From Clostridiales bacterium (GTDB lineage Bacteria > Bacillota > Clostridia > Oscillospirales > Butyricicoccaceae): DNA of 64,000 nt. Where the stretch lies: NCBI GenBank assembly GCA_004555915.1, contig SFJM01000002.1, positions 1 through 64,000 on the forward strand, in the 5' to 3' direction. Made by a program: the position numbers and the translations under genes. Shown here piece after piece: positions 1-8,442 of this stretch. The notes under the pieces are model-generated. The model was given only the letters and a program-made list of their open reading frames with translations. It did not search any database and was not told where the DNA came from. Every line of letters begins with the position of its first letter. Positions within the stretch are counted from its first letter, which is position 1.

Positions 1-62
1 TGCGGTTGGGGAACCTCAGTTATTGTATCATGGGAGGTCTTTGTATAGCTATAAGCTTTTTG

Positions 63-85
63 TACCACATGCATAGCATGTGGTA
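63..85. repeat. Short perfect hairpin downstream of the fab operon
   Basis: A 10-bp inverted repeat (TACCACATGC / GCATGTGGTA) with a 3-nt loop lies beyond the main terminator of the fab operon. On the minus strand it is not followed by a clear T run, so it may be a back-up terminator or an mRNA 3' structure. No gene was recognised in 1-135. Confidence 0.4.
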
Positions 86-96
86 TATTGACAAGA

Positions 97-122
97 AAAT
101 CCCCGGCTGCATGCAGCCGGGG
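97..122 (-). terminator. Rho-independent terminator of the fab operon
   Basis: A perfect 22-bp palindrome (11 bp per arm, CCCCGGCTGCA / TGCAGCCGGGG) is followed on the minus strand by ATTTTCTT. It lies 14 bp after the acpP stop codon and should end the long fabH-to-acpP transcript. Confidence 0.85.
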
Positions 123-135
123 AAAACGGTCCGGA

Positions 136-360
136 TTACTGGTTCTCTTCGATATACTTCATCAGATCGCCGATGGTTACCATCTTCATGGCATCCTCAT
201 CTTCAATGGCAACGCCGCACTCCTCCTCCAGATCCATCATCAGCTCAACGATGTCCAGGGAATCTGCCTTCAGATCTTCCTTGATCTTGGTATCCATGGT
301 CAGGGTGCTTGCATCAACGTCAAACTTGTCAGCCAGCAGTTCACAAATTTTCTCAAACAT
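136..360 (-). CDS. acpP: Acyl carrier protein AcpP
   Basis: This 74-residue acidic protein is the usual length for the acyl carrier protein that holds growing fatty acids on a 4'-phosphopantetheine arm. The attachment motif ADSLDIVEL is present, with Ser34 as the modified serine. It starts at an ATG preceded by GGAGAG-like bases. It is the last gene of the ten-gene fatty acid operon, 18 bp after accA and directly before a strong terminator. The position is worth noting, since acpP often lies upstream of fabF. As the substrate carrier it serves all the Fab enzymes encoded above it. Confidence 0.95.
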   Translation of the reverse strand: MFEKICELLADKFDVDASTLTMDTKIKEDLKADSLDIVELMMDLEEECGVAIEDEDAMKMVTIGDLMKYIEENQ

Positions 361-378
361 AATTTTTGCTCTCCTTTT

Positions 379-1179
379 TTATTCAGGTGTATTATCCATG
401 AAAACTCCGACTTTTCGGAATTTTTCATATCGTTGCTTGAGCAGCTCCTCCTCCGACAGGCCTTCCAGCCGTTTCAGGGAGGCAGTCAGGGCTGCTTTGA
501 TGTTTCTATAATAAAGCAGTTGGGTTTTTCCTTCTTTGATAATGCCTTCAATCATACCAAACCGTAACAGATCCTCTGCAGTAATCTGCAGGGCCTGTGC
601 CGCTTCCAGCTCACGGGAAGCATCCTTCCACAAAATGCTGGCGCAGCCCCGGGGCGAAATCACCGAGTAAATGGCGTTCTGCATCATGAAGACTTCATTG
701 GCAACCGCAATGCCCAAAGCACCGCCGCTGCCGCCTTCGCCGGTAATCACCGAAATCACCGGGGTGCGGAGCTGCATGAATTCATATAAATTCCGGGCAA
801 TGGCTTCACCCTGTCCGCGTTCCTCTGCTCCTACACCGCAGAACGCACCTGCGGTATCCACAAAGCAAATCACCGGACGATGGAATTTTTCTGCCTGTTT
901 TGCAAGGCGCAGTGCCTTGCGGTAGCCCTCCGGATGTGCCATGCCGAAATTGGCATCAATGTTATCCTGTGTGGTATGTCCTTTTCGCTGTCCGATCACC
1001 GTCACCGGTGTTTTATTCAGCCGGGCAATGCCGCAGCACATGGCATGGTCATCGCCATACAGCCGGTCACCGTGCAGCTCGATAAAATCGGTAAAAATTT
1101 CCTGCACCAGATCATCAATATTCGGACGCTTGGCATCGTGGATAATTTCCATCTGTTTGGCAAGTGTTTTCTGATCCAT
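379..1179 (-). CDS. accA: Acetyl-CoA carboxylase carboxyltransferase subunit alpha
   Basis: The 266-residue product has the crotonase-fold carboxyltransferase sequence of AccA, including the stretch around RNLYEFMQLRTPVISVITGEGGSGGALG that builds the oxyanion hole. With AccD it transfers carboxyl from biotin on AccB to acetyl-CoA, giving malonyl-CoA. It is shorter than the Escherichia coli protein because it lacks part of the N-terminal extension, as in many Firmicutes. The ATG has a GAGGTG ribosome site and lies 2 bp after accD, so the two subunits are translated from adjacent cistrons. Confidence 0.95.
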   Translation of the reverse strand: MDQKTLAKQMEIIHDAKRPNIDDLVQEIFTDFIELHGDRLYGDDHAMCCGIARLNKTPVTVIGQRKGHTTQDNIDANFGMAHPEGYRKALRLAKQAEKFHRPVICFVDTAGAFCGVGAEERGQGEAIARNLYEFMQLRTPVISVITGEGGSGGALGIAVANEVFMMQNAIYSVISPRGCASILWKDASRELEAAQALQITAEDLLRFGMIEGIIKEGKTQLLYYRNIKAALTASLKRLEGLSEEELLKQRYEKFRKVGVFMDNTPE

Positions 1180-1181
1180 TG

Positions 1182-2033
1182 TTACTCACCTCGCTTTGCC
1201 ATATAGCCGTGCAGGGAAAGCAGCTCAGAAAGCGTGTGCCGCAGCTGCGTACGCGGAACAATGGCATCACAGAAGCCATGCTCCAGCACAAATTCAGCGG
1301 ACTGGAAGCTGTCCGGCAACTTTTCGCCGATGGTGCCTTCAATGACACGCCTGCCCGCAAAACCGACAGTCGCTCCCGGCTCTGCCAGAATGATATCTCC
1401 CAACATGGCAAAGCTGGCTGTTACGCCGCCGGTTGTGGGATCGGTCAGAACCGTAATATACAATCCGCCAGCCTCTGAATACTTGGCTACGGCACCGCTT
1501 ACCTTTGCCATCTGCAGCAGGGAAAACATCCCCTCCTGCATGCGTGCACCGCCGGAGCAGGTGAATAAGATAACCGGCAGCTGGTGCTCTGCGCCGTACT
1601 CAAACAGCCGCGCCAGCTTTTCGCCTACTACGCTGCCCATGGAGGCCATCATAAAATGGCTGTCCATCACGCCGATACAGGTTTCAATCCCGTCAATCCG
1701 GCAGGTTCCCGTCAAAACCGCGTCATTCATGCCTGTTTTTTCACGAAGAACCGCAATTTTTTCAGCATAGCCGTCAAAGCCAAGGGGATCCAGCGTCTGC
1801 AGGGAACCAAACCGCTCGGAAAAGGAATCCTTATCCGCAATCTGCCGGATTCGGGTCCGTGCCAGCAGGCGGGCATGTGCACCGCAGTTTGGACATACAT
1901 ATAGATTTTTACCATATTTAGTCGGAGACAGCTCCACGCCGCATTTTTTGCAGATCAGTCCGTCACTTTTCTGCTTTTGCGGATTGATACGTTTGGAGCT
2001 TTCCCGTGTTTTCTGAAACAGGTCAACCAGCAA
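1182..2033 (-). CDS. accD: Acetyl-CoA carboxylase carboxyltransferase subunit beta
   Basis: This is the 283-residue beta subunit, partner of AccA. Near the N terminus a four-cysteine zinc ribbon is visible (CKKC at about 28-31, CPNC at about 47-50), followed by the crotonase-like domain with FTCSGGARMQEG and the GGVTASFAMLGD stretch. The start is a TTG with GGGAGG about 8 bp upstream, within 30 bp of the accC stop. It belongs to the fab operon and makes malonyl-CoA for FabD. Confidence 0.95.
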   Translation of the reverse strand: MLVDLFQKTRESSKRINPQKQKSDGLICKKCGVELSPTKYGKNLYVCPNCGAHARLLARTRIRQIADKDSFSERFGSLQTLDPLGFDGYAEKIAVLREKTGMNDAVLTGTCRIDGIETCIGVMDSHFMMASMGSVVGEKLARLFEYGAEHQLPVILFTCSGGARMQEGMFSLLQMAKVSGAVAKYSEAGGLYITVLTDPTTGGVTASFAMLGDIILAEPGATVGFAGRRVIEGTIGEKLPDSFQSAEFVLEHGFCDAIVPRTQLRHTLSELLSLHGYMAKRGE

Positions 2034-2060
2034 TATGATTCCCTCCCATACCTGCTGCTG

Positions 2061-3404
2061 TCAGCTTTTTGTAAAGATACCTTCTTCAATGGAATTGGTA
2101 TTGAAATCCGCCGTTTCAAAGGCTTTGGAAAGCAGGATGGACAGCTGATAGTCCGTATTGGTCACGATGCCCTCAAACAGCATCTCTGACAGGGCACGCT
2201 TCATACGGGCGGAAGCGATCTCCCGGTTGCTGCCGAAGGTCATCACCTTCGCTATCATGCTATCATAAAACGGCGGAATTGTATACCCCTGATAGACCGC
2301 GGTATCCAAACGGACACCGATGCCGCCAGCCATATGCATGGACTGGATCTGTCCCGGCTGCGGGCGGAATTCCTCATCCTCCGCATTGATGCGGCATTCA
2401 ATTGCATGACCGAGAATCGGTATGTTTTCCTGCGCAACATCCAGTTTTTCCCCTGCGGCAATGCGAATCTGCCATGCAACAAGGTCAATGCCGGTGATTT
2501 CTTCGGAAATACCGTGCTCCACCTGGATACGGGTATTCATTTCACAGAAATAGAAATTCTGTTTGTCATCCACCAGAAATTCTACCGTACCCGCACCCAC
2601 ATATCCGGCGCGTTTTGCCAGCGCAACCGCACACTGGCACATGTTTTCCCGCTGCTCCTGTCCAAGGAACGGAGAGGGAGCTTCTTCAATCAACTTCTGA
2701 TGCCGGCGCTGGATCGAGCATTCCCGGTCATACAGATGTACGGCGTTTCCGTGGGTATCTGCCAGAATCTGTACCTCGATATGCCGCGGTCTGGAAATAT
2801 ATTTTTCCATATACAGACGGCCGTCACCGAAGTTGGCTACCGCTTCACTGGAAGCTGTCGCATAGGCTTCCTCCAGCTCATCCGCACATTCTGCCACACG
2901 GATTCCCTTGCCGCCGCCGCCGGCAGAGGCCTTGAGCATAACCGGATAGCCGATTTTTTCCGCCCAGGCCGCAGCATCCTCCAGTGTTTCCACAATGCCA
3001 TCCGAGCCTTCTGCCAGCGGGACACCGGCTTCCTTTGCCAGCTGTCTGGCAGCTGTCTTGTCGCCCAGCAGCCGGATGGACTGCTCCGAAGGCCCGATAA
3101 ATGCCAGCCCGTTTTCTGCACAGGCACGGGCAAAATCCGCATTTTCCGACAGGAATCCATAACCCGGATGCACTGCCTGCGCACCGGCACCAATGGCAGC
3201 TTCAATAATATTACTGATATTCAGATAGCTGTCCTGGGGCTGTGCCGGACCGATGCAGTATGCTTCATCCGCAATCTGGGCATGCATGGCTTCCCTGTCC
3301 GCTTCGGAATAGACAGCTACACTGGTGATGCCCCAATCACGGCAGGCACGGATGATACGAACCGCGATTTCTCCACGGTTTGCAATCAAAACCTTTGTAA
3401 ACAT
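2061..3404 (-). CDS. accC: Biotin carboxylase subunit of acetyl-CoA carboxylase
   Basis: The 447-residue protein has the ATP-grasp biotin carboxylase architecture. It has an N-terminal pre-ATP-grasp domain (KVLIANRGEIAVRIIRA), a glycine-rich ATP loop (KASAGGGGKGIR), the EMNTRIQVEH catalytic segment and the C-terminal biotin carboxylase domain. It uses ATP and bicarbonate to carboxylate biotin on AccB. It begins 3 bp after fabZ and precedes accD. Length and motifs are complete, with nothing missing. The pyruvate carboxylase alternative is excluded by length and by the other acc genes nearby. Confidence 0.96.
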   Translation of the reverse strand: MFTKVLIANRGEIAVRIIRACRDWGITSVAVYSEADREAMHAQIADEAYCIGPAQPQDSYLNISNIIEAAIGAGAQAVHPGYGFLSENADFARACAENGLAFIGPSEQSIRLLGDKTAARQLAKEAGVPLAEGSDGIVETLEDAAAWAEKIGYPVMLKASAGGGGKGIRVAECADELEEAYATASSEAVANFGDGRLYMEKYISRPRHIEVQILADTHGNAVHLYDRECSIQRRHQKLIEEAPSPFLGQEQRENMCQCAVALAKRAGYVGAGTVEFLVDDKQNFYFCEMNTRIQVEHGISEEITGIDLVAWQIRIAAGEKLDVAQENIPILGHAIECRINAEDEEFRPQPGQIQSMHMAGGIGVRLDTAVYQGYTIPPFYDSMIAKVMTFGSNREIASARMKRALSEMLFEGIVTNTDYQLSILLSKAFETADFNTNSIEEGIFTKS

Positions 3405-3407
3405 GAA

Positions 3408-3839
3408 TCAATCTCCAATGGCACAGGTAAAGGTTCCCTGTGCTGCTTTTTCTTCGCCCACATAGGCAACGCCTTCAGCAACGACCATTTTTCCGCGCTG
3501 CTTGACCATTTTGACCTTCAGCGTCAGGGTGTCGCCCGGCAGAACCTTGCGGCGGAATTTAATCTTATCCCAGGAAGCAAAATATCCGGTCATTCCCTTA
3601 TATTCCTCACGGGAAAGGATAGCAACCGCACCGGTCTGTGCCAGTGCTTCAATGATGAACACACCCGGCATCACCGGATTTCCCGGAAAATGTCCCGGAA
3701 AAAACAGCTCATCGCCGGTCAGATGCTTGATACCGGTAACGGTACCTGCTTCAATATCCATTTCCTCAATGGAATCCACCATCAGCATCGGATCACGGTG
3801 CGGGATGATTTCCTTGATCTGTTCGGTATTCAACAACAT
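3408..3839 (-). CDS. fabZ: 3-hydroxyacyl-ACP dehydratase FabZ
   Basis: This 143-residue hot-dog fold protein removes water from 3-hydroxyacyl-ACP to give trans-2-enoyl-ACP in each elongation round. The family signature FPGHFPGNPVMPG carries catalytic His50, and Glu64 lies in IIEALAQTG. It sits between accB (12 bp) and accC (3 bp), the conserved accB-fabZ-accC order of many Firmicutes. No separate FabA, FabM or FabN isomerase is visible in the window, so how unsaturated acids are made cannot be told from here. Confidence 0.95.
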   Translation of the reverse strand: MLLNTEQIKEIIPHRDPMLMVDSIEEMDIEAGTVTGIKHLTGDELFFPGHFPGNPVMPGVFIIEALAQTGAVAILSREEYKGMTGYFASWDKIKFRRKVLPGDTLTLKVKMVKQRGKMVVAEGVAYVGEEKAAQGTFTCAIGD

Positions 3840-3851
3840 GACAAGCCCTCC

Positions 3852-4289
3852 TTATTCGATGACAATCAGCGGCTGATGGAACTCTACCAGCTCGCCGTCC
3901 TGCACCAGAATCCGGCTGATTTTGCCGTCGCAGGGGGATTCGATGCTGTTCATGGTTTTCATCGCTTCAATAATGCACAGCGTCTGTCCGCGGCTGACGG
4001 TATCACCGACAGAAACCAGCGGCGGCTGATCCGGTGCATTGGCAGCATAAAAGGTTCCCACCAGCGGGGCGGATACCACCGTTCCCTCATAGGTTTCCGG
4101 TTCCTCAGCCGCTACCGGCTGAGCTGCTGCCTGGGGTACCGGTGCCGCAGCTGCTACCGCCGGGGCAGCTGGTGCATGTGTCTCAATGGTAATGGAAAAA
4201 TCACCGTTCTGAATGGCGATTTTTGCCAGATGCTTCTCTGCCGCCTTGTCCATCAGGGCAAAGGCAAGCTCCTGTAATTCCTTATCCAT
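3852..4289 (-). CDS. accB: Biotin carboxyl carrier protein of acetyl-CoA carboxylase
   Basis: The 145-residue carrier has a short helical N terminus, an Ala/Pro-rich mobile linker at about residues 39-64 and a C-terminal biotinyl domain. The biotinylation motif is EAMKTMNSI, with Lys111 as the modified lysine. The usual sequence has Met or Leu after the lysine, and here it is Thr, a mild variant. The C terminus contains the typical GELVEFHQPLIVIE strand. It lies 10 bp after fabF in the fab operon and works with AccC and AccA/AccD. Confidence 0.95.
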   Translation of the reverse strand: MDKELQELAFALMDKAAEKHLAKIAIQNGDFSITIETHAPAAPAVAAAAPVPQAAAQPVAAEEPETYEGTVVSAPLVGTFYAANAPDQPPLVSVGDTVSRGQTLCIIEAMKTMNSIESPCDGKISRILVQDGELVEFHQPLIVIE

Positions 4290-4299
4290 ACGCTTTTCC

Positions 4300-5535
4300 T
4301 CAATCCTGATACTTGCGGATCAATACGGTTGCATTGTGTCCACCAAAGCCAAGTGAATTGGAAATTGCCGCATTCACTGTGGTCTGCAGTGCCTGGTTCG
4401 GTACATAGTTCAGGTCACATTCCGCATCCGGCTGTTCATAATGGATGGTCGGCGGAATCACATCATTGCGTACCGCCAGTGCGCAGGCAATTGCCTCAAT
4501 GGCACCGGCAGCACCCAGCAGATGACCCGTCATAGACTTGGTGGACGAAATCTGTACCTTCTGTGCCTGCTCGCCAAAGGCAATCTTAATGGCATTGGTC
4601 TCGCACTTGTCATTGACCGGTGTCGAGGTACCATGCGCATTGATGTAGTCAATATCAGCCGGTGTCAGACCAGCGTCAGCAATCGCCATTTCCATGGCGC
4701 GGGACGGGCCTTCACCGGTGGGATCCGGACTGGTGATATGGTAGGCATCACTGGTAGCGCCATAGCCGGATACCTCCGCGATAATGTTGGCACCACGTGC
4801 CTTCGCATGGGACAGGCTTTCCAATACCAGCATACCGGCACCTTCACCCATGACAAAGCCGCTGCGGCGTGCATCAAACGGGCAGCATGCCTGCTCCGGA
4901 TCCTCTGACGTACTCAAAGCATGCATGTTGGAAAAGCCTGCAACTGCAATCTGGGTAATCGAAGCCTCTGTACCGCCTACCACTGCAACATCCAGATATC
5001 CGTGCCGGATCGCACGCATGCCTTCACCCACAGCGTGGGTGCCGGATGCACAGGCGCTGACCGGGGAAAAGCTGGAGCCCTTCAGGCCGTATTTCATAGA
5101 AATGTATGCGGATGCCATGTTGCCGATCATCATCGGAATGCAGAACGGAGACACACGGCGCGGACCGCGTTCATTCAGCTTGGTCTGCTCGTCACTCAGG
5201 GTCTGGATGCCGCCGATGCCGGAAGCTACCAGTGTTCCTGCGCGGAACGGATCAAAGCTGCCCTCGGTCAGACCCGCCTGCTCCATTGCCTCGGTTGCTG
5301 CAGCAACCGCATACTGGCAGAACAGATCCATATGCTTGATTTCGCGCTTTTCGATGTACTTTGTTGCGTCGAAGTCTTTGACCTCTCCGGCAACTGTCGC
5401 CTTATAGCCTTCTGTATCAAAACGGGTAATCGGCGCAATGCCGTTTTTGCCCGATGTCAAACCTTCCCAGAATTCCGGTACGGAATTGCCGATCGGTGTC
5501 ACGGCACCGATACCGGTAATGACAACACGTTCCAT
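4300..5535 (-). CDS. fabF: Beta-ketoacyl-ACP synthase II
   Basis: The protein is 411 residues from the chosen ATG, which has AAAGGAGG 8 bp upstream. A longer frame to 5562 adds residues with no homology feature. It is a thiolase-fold condensing enzyme that joins malonyl-ACP to acyl-ACP. The Cys-His-His triad is visible: Cys162 in SACASGT, His301 in NAHGTSTP and His338 in TGHLLGAAG. It is the only elongation condensing enzyme in the locus, since FabH only starts chains. It lies 35 bp from fabG and 10 bp from accB. Confidence 0.96.
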   Translation of the reverse strand: MERVVITGIGAVTPIGNSVPEFWEGLTSGKNGIAPITRFDTEGYKATVAGEVKDFDATKYIEKREIKHMDLFCQYAVAAATEAMEQAGLTEGSFDPFRAGTLVASGIGGIQTLSDEQTKLNERGPRRVSPFCIPMMIGNMASAYISMKYGLKGSSFSPVSACASGTHAVGEGMRAIRHGYLDVAVVGGTEASITQIAVAGFSNMHALSTSEDPEQACCPFDARRSGFVMGEGAGMLVLESLSHAKARGANIIAEVSGYGATSDAYHITSPDPTGEGPSRAMEMAIADAGLTPADIDYINAHGTSTPVNDKCETNAIKIAFGEQAQKVQISSTKSMTGHLLGAAGAIEAIACALAVRNDVIPPTIHYEQPDAECDLNYVPNQALQTTVNAAISNSLGFGGHNATVLIRKYQD

Positions 5536-5570
5536 AGGTTTTCCTCCTTTGCTCATCGGCAACGCGTCCC

Positions 5571-6305
5571 TTACAGGGCTGTGCTGCCGTCTACGGACAG
5601 TACCTGTCCGGTGATGTAGGATGCTTTATCTGAAGCCAGAAAAGCAACCGCCTCTGCAATTTCCTCCGGTTTGCCAAAGCGTCCCAGTGCGATACGGGAA
5701 AGTGCACCGGCCTTGATGTCCTCCGACAGCGCATCGGTCATATCGGTCTGGATAAAGCCCGGCGCCACTGCATTGACACGCACGCCGCGTGTCCCCAGTT
5801 CCTTGGCTGCCGTCTTGGTCAGACCGATGACACCTGCCTTGGCTGCGGTATAATTCGCCTGTCCCGCATTTCCGTGCAGTCCGGAAATAGAGGTAATATT
5901 GACAATGCTGCCGGTCTTGGCACGCAGCATCTGTGCGCCCACAAGGCTTGTCATATGGAACACACTGCTCAGATTGGACTGGATGACTTCATTCCACTTG
6001 TCATCGCCCATGCGGATCATCAGGCCGTCGCGGGTGATGCCCGCGTTGTTGACAAGCACAGCCGGAACACCGATTTCCTTCTTGATCTCGGTAACCGCCT
6101 GCTTGCAGGCTGCATAGTCCGACACATCCCATGCCTTCGTATAGGCATTGACACCGAAGGAACGGCACTGCTCCGCTACGGCCTCTGCCTTTTCCGCGCT
6201 GGAAACATAGTTAATCACCACATCATAGCCGTCAGATGCCAGTTTTCTGGCAATAGCGGCACCGATTCCGCGGGAAGCACCGGTAACAATCGCAAGTTGA
6301 CTCAT
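5571..6305 (-). CDS. fabG: 3-oxoacyl-ACP reductase FabG
   Basis: This 244-residue short-chain dehydrogenase uses NADPH to reduce 3-oxoacyl-ACP. It shows the Rossmann glycine motif TGASRGIG near the N terminus, NNAG at about 86-89 and the catalytic Ser139, Tyr152 and Lys156 (YTAAK). The ATG is chosen because GAGGAGG lies about 8 bp upstream. An upstream in-frame extension lacks a ribosome site and overlaps the end of fabK. Its place between fabK and fabF supports FabG over another dehydrogenase of the same fold. Confidence 0.96.
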   Translation of the reverse strand: MSQLAIVTGASRGIGAAIARKLASDGYDVVINYVSSAEKAEAVAEQCRSFGVNAYTKAWDVSDYAACKQAVTEIKKEIGVPAVLVNNAGITRDGLMIRMGDDKWNEVIQSNLSSVFHMTSLVGAQMLRAKTGSIVNITSISGLHGNAGQANYTAAKAGVIGLTKTAAKELGTRGVRVNAVAPGFIQTDMTDALSEDIKAGALSRIALGRFGKPEEIAEAVAFLASDKASYITGQVLSVDGSTAL

Positions 6306-6324
6306 CGCTTGATCCTCCTCTGTG

Positions 6325-7269
6325 TTATACCAGCTTTGCCGCACCGGTCAGCAGGCCTTCTGCCTCCTGTACCATCGTGCTGACAATTTCCTGGCAGTTG
6401 GAAGCATGATTGACCAGACCGGCAATCTGGCCGGACATGAAGGTACCTTCGGCAAAATTGCCGTCCTGTACCGCCTTGCGCAGGGAACCTGCTGTCATGG
6501 CTTCAATTTCTTCCAGTGTACGGGTTTCAATATGACCTTCCATTTCCATCAGCTTACGGGACAGCGGCGTCTTCAGGGAGCGCACCGGATGTCCGGAAGC
6601 CTTGCCGGTGATGACGGTGGAAATATCACTTGCCTTATAAATCAGTTCCTTGTATTTTTCAGAAATATGGCATTCCTCTGCGGAGAGGAAAATCGTGCCG
6701 CACTGGACACCCTCTGCACCCAGGATACGGGCAGCTGCCAGACCGCGTCCATCCGCGATACCGCCTGCCGCAATAACCGGAATGTCAACCGCATCCACAA
6801 CCTGCGGCAGCAGTGCCATGGTGGTGGTATCACCGATATGACCGCCGGATTCCATGCCTTCCGCAATCACGGCATCCGCGCCCATGCGTGCCATGCGCTT
6901 GGCATATGCCACGGAAGCCACCACCGGAATGACCTTGATACCGGCTGCCTTCCATTTCTCCATGTACTTGGCGGGAGAACCTGCGCCGGTGGTAACGACC
7001 TGAATTCCTTCGTCAATGACCAGCTGTGCCAGATCATCGGTATTGGGGCTGAGCAGCATGATGTTCACGCCAAACGGGCGGTCTGTCCGGGATTTTGCAA
7101 TCTGGATTTCCTTCCGTACCACCTCTGCCGGTGCGGCGCCGCCTGCAATAATACCCAGTCCGCCGGCATTGGAAACTGCTGCGGCAAGATATCCGTCAGC
7201 AATCCATGCCATAGCACCCTGAAAGACAGGGTACTGGATGTGCAATAATTCTGTAATTTTTGTTTGCAT
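6325..7269 (-). CDS. fabK: Enoyl-ACP reductase II (FMN-dependent)
   Basis: The 314-residue product is a TIM-barrel flavoprotein of the nitronate monooxygenase/FabK superfamily. The N-terminal YPVFQGAMAWIADG, the AGGAAPAEVVRKEI loop and the EGMESGGHIGD segment are typical of FabK. It reduces enoyl-ACP with NAD(P)H through FMN, the last step of each cycle, and replaces the triclosan-sensitive FabI, which is not present in this window. The ATG has AAAGAGG about 11 bp upstream. It lies between fabH and fabG in the operon. Confidence 0.93.
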   Translation of the reverse strand: MQTKITELLHIQYPVFQGAMAWIADGYLAAAVSNAGGLGIIAGGAAPAEVVRKEIQIAKSRTDRPFGVNIMLLSPNTDDLAQLVIDEGIQVVTTGAGSPAKYMEKWKAAGIKVIPVVASVAYAKRMARMGADAVIAEGMESGGHIGDTTTMALLPQVVDAVDIPVIAAGGIADGRGLAAARILGAEGVQCGTIFLSAEECHISEKYKELIYKASDISTVITGKASGHPVRSLKTPLSRKLMEMEGHIETRTLEEIEAMTAGSLRKAVQDGNFAEGTFMSGQIAGLVNHASNCQEIVSTMVQEAEGLLTGAAKLV

Positions 7270-7294
7270 CAGATTTTTAACCTCTTTCAATCAG

Positions 7295-8284
7295 TCACAT
7301 GCGGATCAGGACTGCTCCATAGGTCAATCCACCGCCGAAACCGACAAAAATTGCTGTCTGTCCGTGATGCAGCAGATTCTTCTGCCGCATTTCATCCAGA
7401 CAAATGGGAATGGATGCGCTGGACGTATTGCCAACAACCTCCAGATTGTGGAAGACCTTTTCCTTCGGCAGTCCGTACCGACGGGTTACCATCTCCAAAA
7501 TACGGGCATTCGCCTGATGCGGAACAATCCAGTCAATCTGTGAAATATCCATTCCGGCCTGTTTCAGTACGCCATCGATCGCATCCGGCACAGCACGCGC
7601 TGTGAAACGGAACACTGCATGGCCATCCATATGTAAATAATGATGATACTCTGTATTTCTCTGTGCTTCCAGCGGATTTTCCGGTGCAAATGCTTTGGCG
7701 AGCAATGCATTGCCCTTTGTGCCGTCCGCGCGCATATACGTTGCAAGGATACCGTCCCCGCCATCGCTCCATTCATATACGGCAGCACCTGCGCCGTCAC
7801 CGAACAGACAGCAGACGGTGCGGTCTGTGTAATCAATCAGATGGCTCAGAACCTCTGCACATACAACAAGGACACATTTTGCCTTTCCGCTGCGCAGGAA
7901 GCTGTCTGCCACATCCGAGGCATACACAAATCCGGAGCAGGCTGCGGACAGGTCGAACGCAAACGCATGGGTTGCCCCCAGTTCCGCCTGCAGATTGCAG
8001 CTGAGTGACGGGGTAAAGCTGTCCGGTGTAACGGTACATGCAATAATCAGGTCAACATCCTCCGCGGATCTTCCTGCATCCTGCAGTGCACGTTTCGCAG
8101 CTGAAAGTGCAAGCTCCGATGCTGACATCTGAACCGCAATGCGGCGTTCCCGGATACCGGTATGCTGCACAATCCATTCATCTGAGGTCTGTACCTTTTC
8201 TTCCAGCATCTGGTTGGTCAAACGTGTTTCCGGCAGGAAGCTTCCTGTACCTGTAATGATACTGCTGATGGTTATCACTTCCAT
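7295..8284 (-). CDS. fabH: Beta-ketoacyl-ACP synthase III
   Basis: This 329-residue thiolase-fold enzyme starts fatty acid synthesis by condensing an acyl-CoA primer with malonyl-ACP. The triad is Cys116 in SAACSGF, His in VPHQANARI and Asn in VVGNTSSAS. It is the first gene of the fab operon, about 43 nt after the predicted transcription start of the minus-strand promoter at 8334-8362. The chosen ATG has no strong Shine-Dalgarno site. An in-frame TTG five codons upstream is the alternative. Confidence 0.95.
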   Translation of the reverse strand: MEVITISSIITGTGSFLPETRLTNQMLEEKVQTSDEWIVQHTGIRERRIAVQMSASELALSAAKRALQDAGRSAEDVDLIIACTVTPDSFTPSLSCNLQAELGATHAFAFDLSAACSGFVYASDVADSFLRSGKAKCVLVVCAEVLSHLIDYTDRTVCCLFGDGAGAAVYEWSDGGDGILATYMRADGTKGNALLAKAFAPENPLEAQRNTEYHHYLHMDGHAVFRFTARAVPDAIDGVLKQAGMDISQIDWIVPHQANARILEMVTRRYGLPKEKVFHNLEVVGNTSSASIPICLDEMRQKNLLHHGQTAIFVGFGGGLTYGAVLIRM

Positions 8285-8305
8285 TCTGCCTGATGGCAAT
8301 AAAAT

Positions 8306-8321
8306 ATTTAGATTGACAAAC
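8306..8321. promoter_or_regulatory. Candidate lipid operator, copy 1
   Basis: The 16-bp element ATTTAGATTGACAAAC overlaps the -35 box of the fabD promoter. It lies near +6 to +21 of the fabH transcript. An identical copy lies at 14371-14386, downstream of the promoter of the second FabK-like gene. Sharing between two lipid-type genes suggests a common repressor such as a FabT- or FapR-like protein. No such regulator gene was recognised in the window. Confidence 0.5.
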
Positions 8322-8341
8322 TTAACGATGCCTATTATAAT
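8313..8341 (+). promoter_or_regulatory. fabD promoter
   Basis: TTGACA at 8313-8318 and TATAAT at 8336-8341 are separated by exactly 17 bp, a perfect sigma-A consensus. The predicted start is near 8348, giving a leader of about 95 nt before fabD. The -10 overlaps that of the opposing fabH promoter. Confidence 0.85.
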
Positions 8342-8362
8342 TTATGGCAGCTGAATTGTCAA
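8334..8362 (-). promoter_or_regulatory. fabH operon promoter
   Basis: On the minus strand TTGACA (plus-strand TGTCAA, 8357-8362) and TATAAT (plus-strand ATTATA, 8334-8339) are also 17 bp apart. The two promoters are mirror images sharing four -10 base pairs, so polymerase can occupy only one at a time. A 9-bp inverted repeat, GATTGACAA at 8311-8319 and TTGTCAATC at 8356-8364, covers both -35 boxes. Confidence 0.85.
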
Positions 8363-8442
8363 TCGTTTTTTCCAAGAATGTTGAATATTGGATATATTTT
8401 AACTGTTTATTGGATAATTATGAACTGGAGGTATCATAAAGT

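Noticed and set aside
2334..4277. A 647-codon plus-strand frame opposite accC, fabZ and accB
   Set aside because: It crosses three well-supported minus-strand genes and shows no domain; it is a shadow frame.
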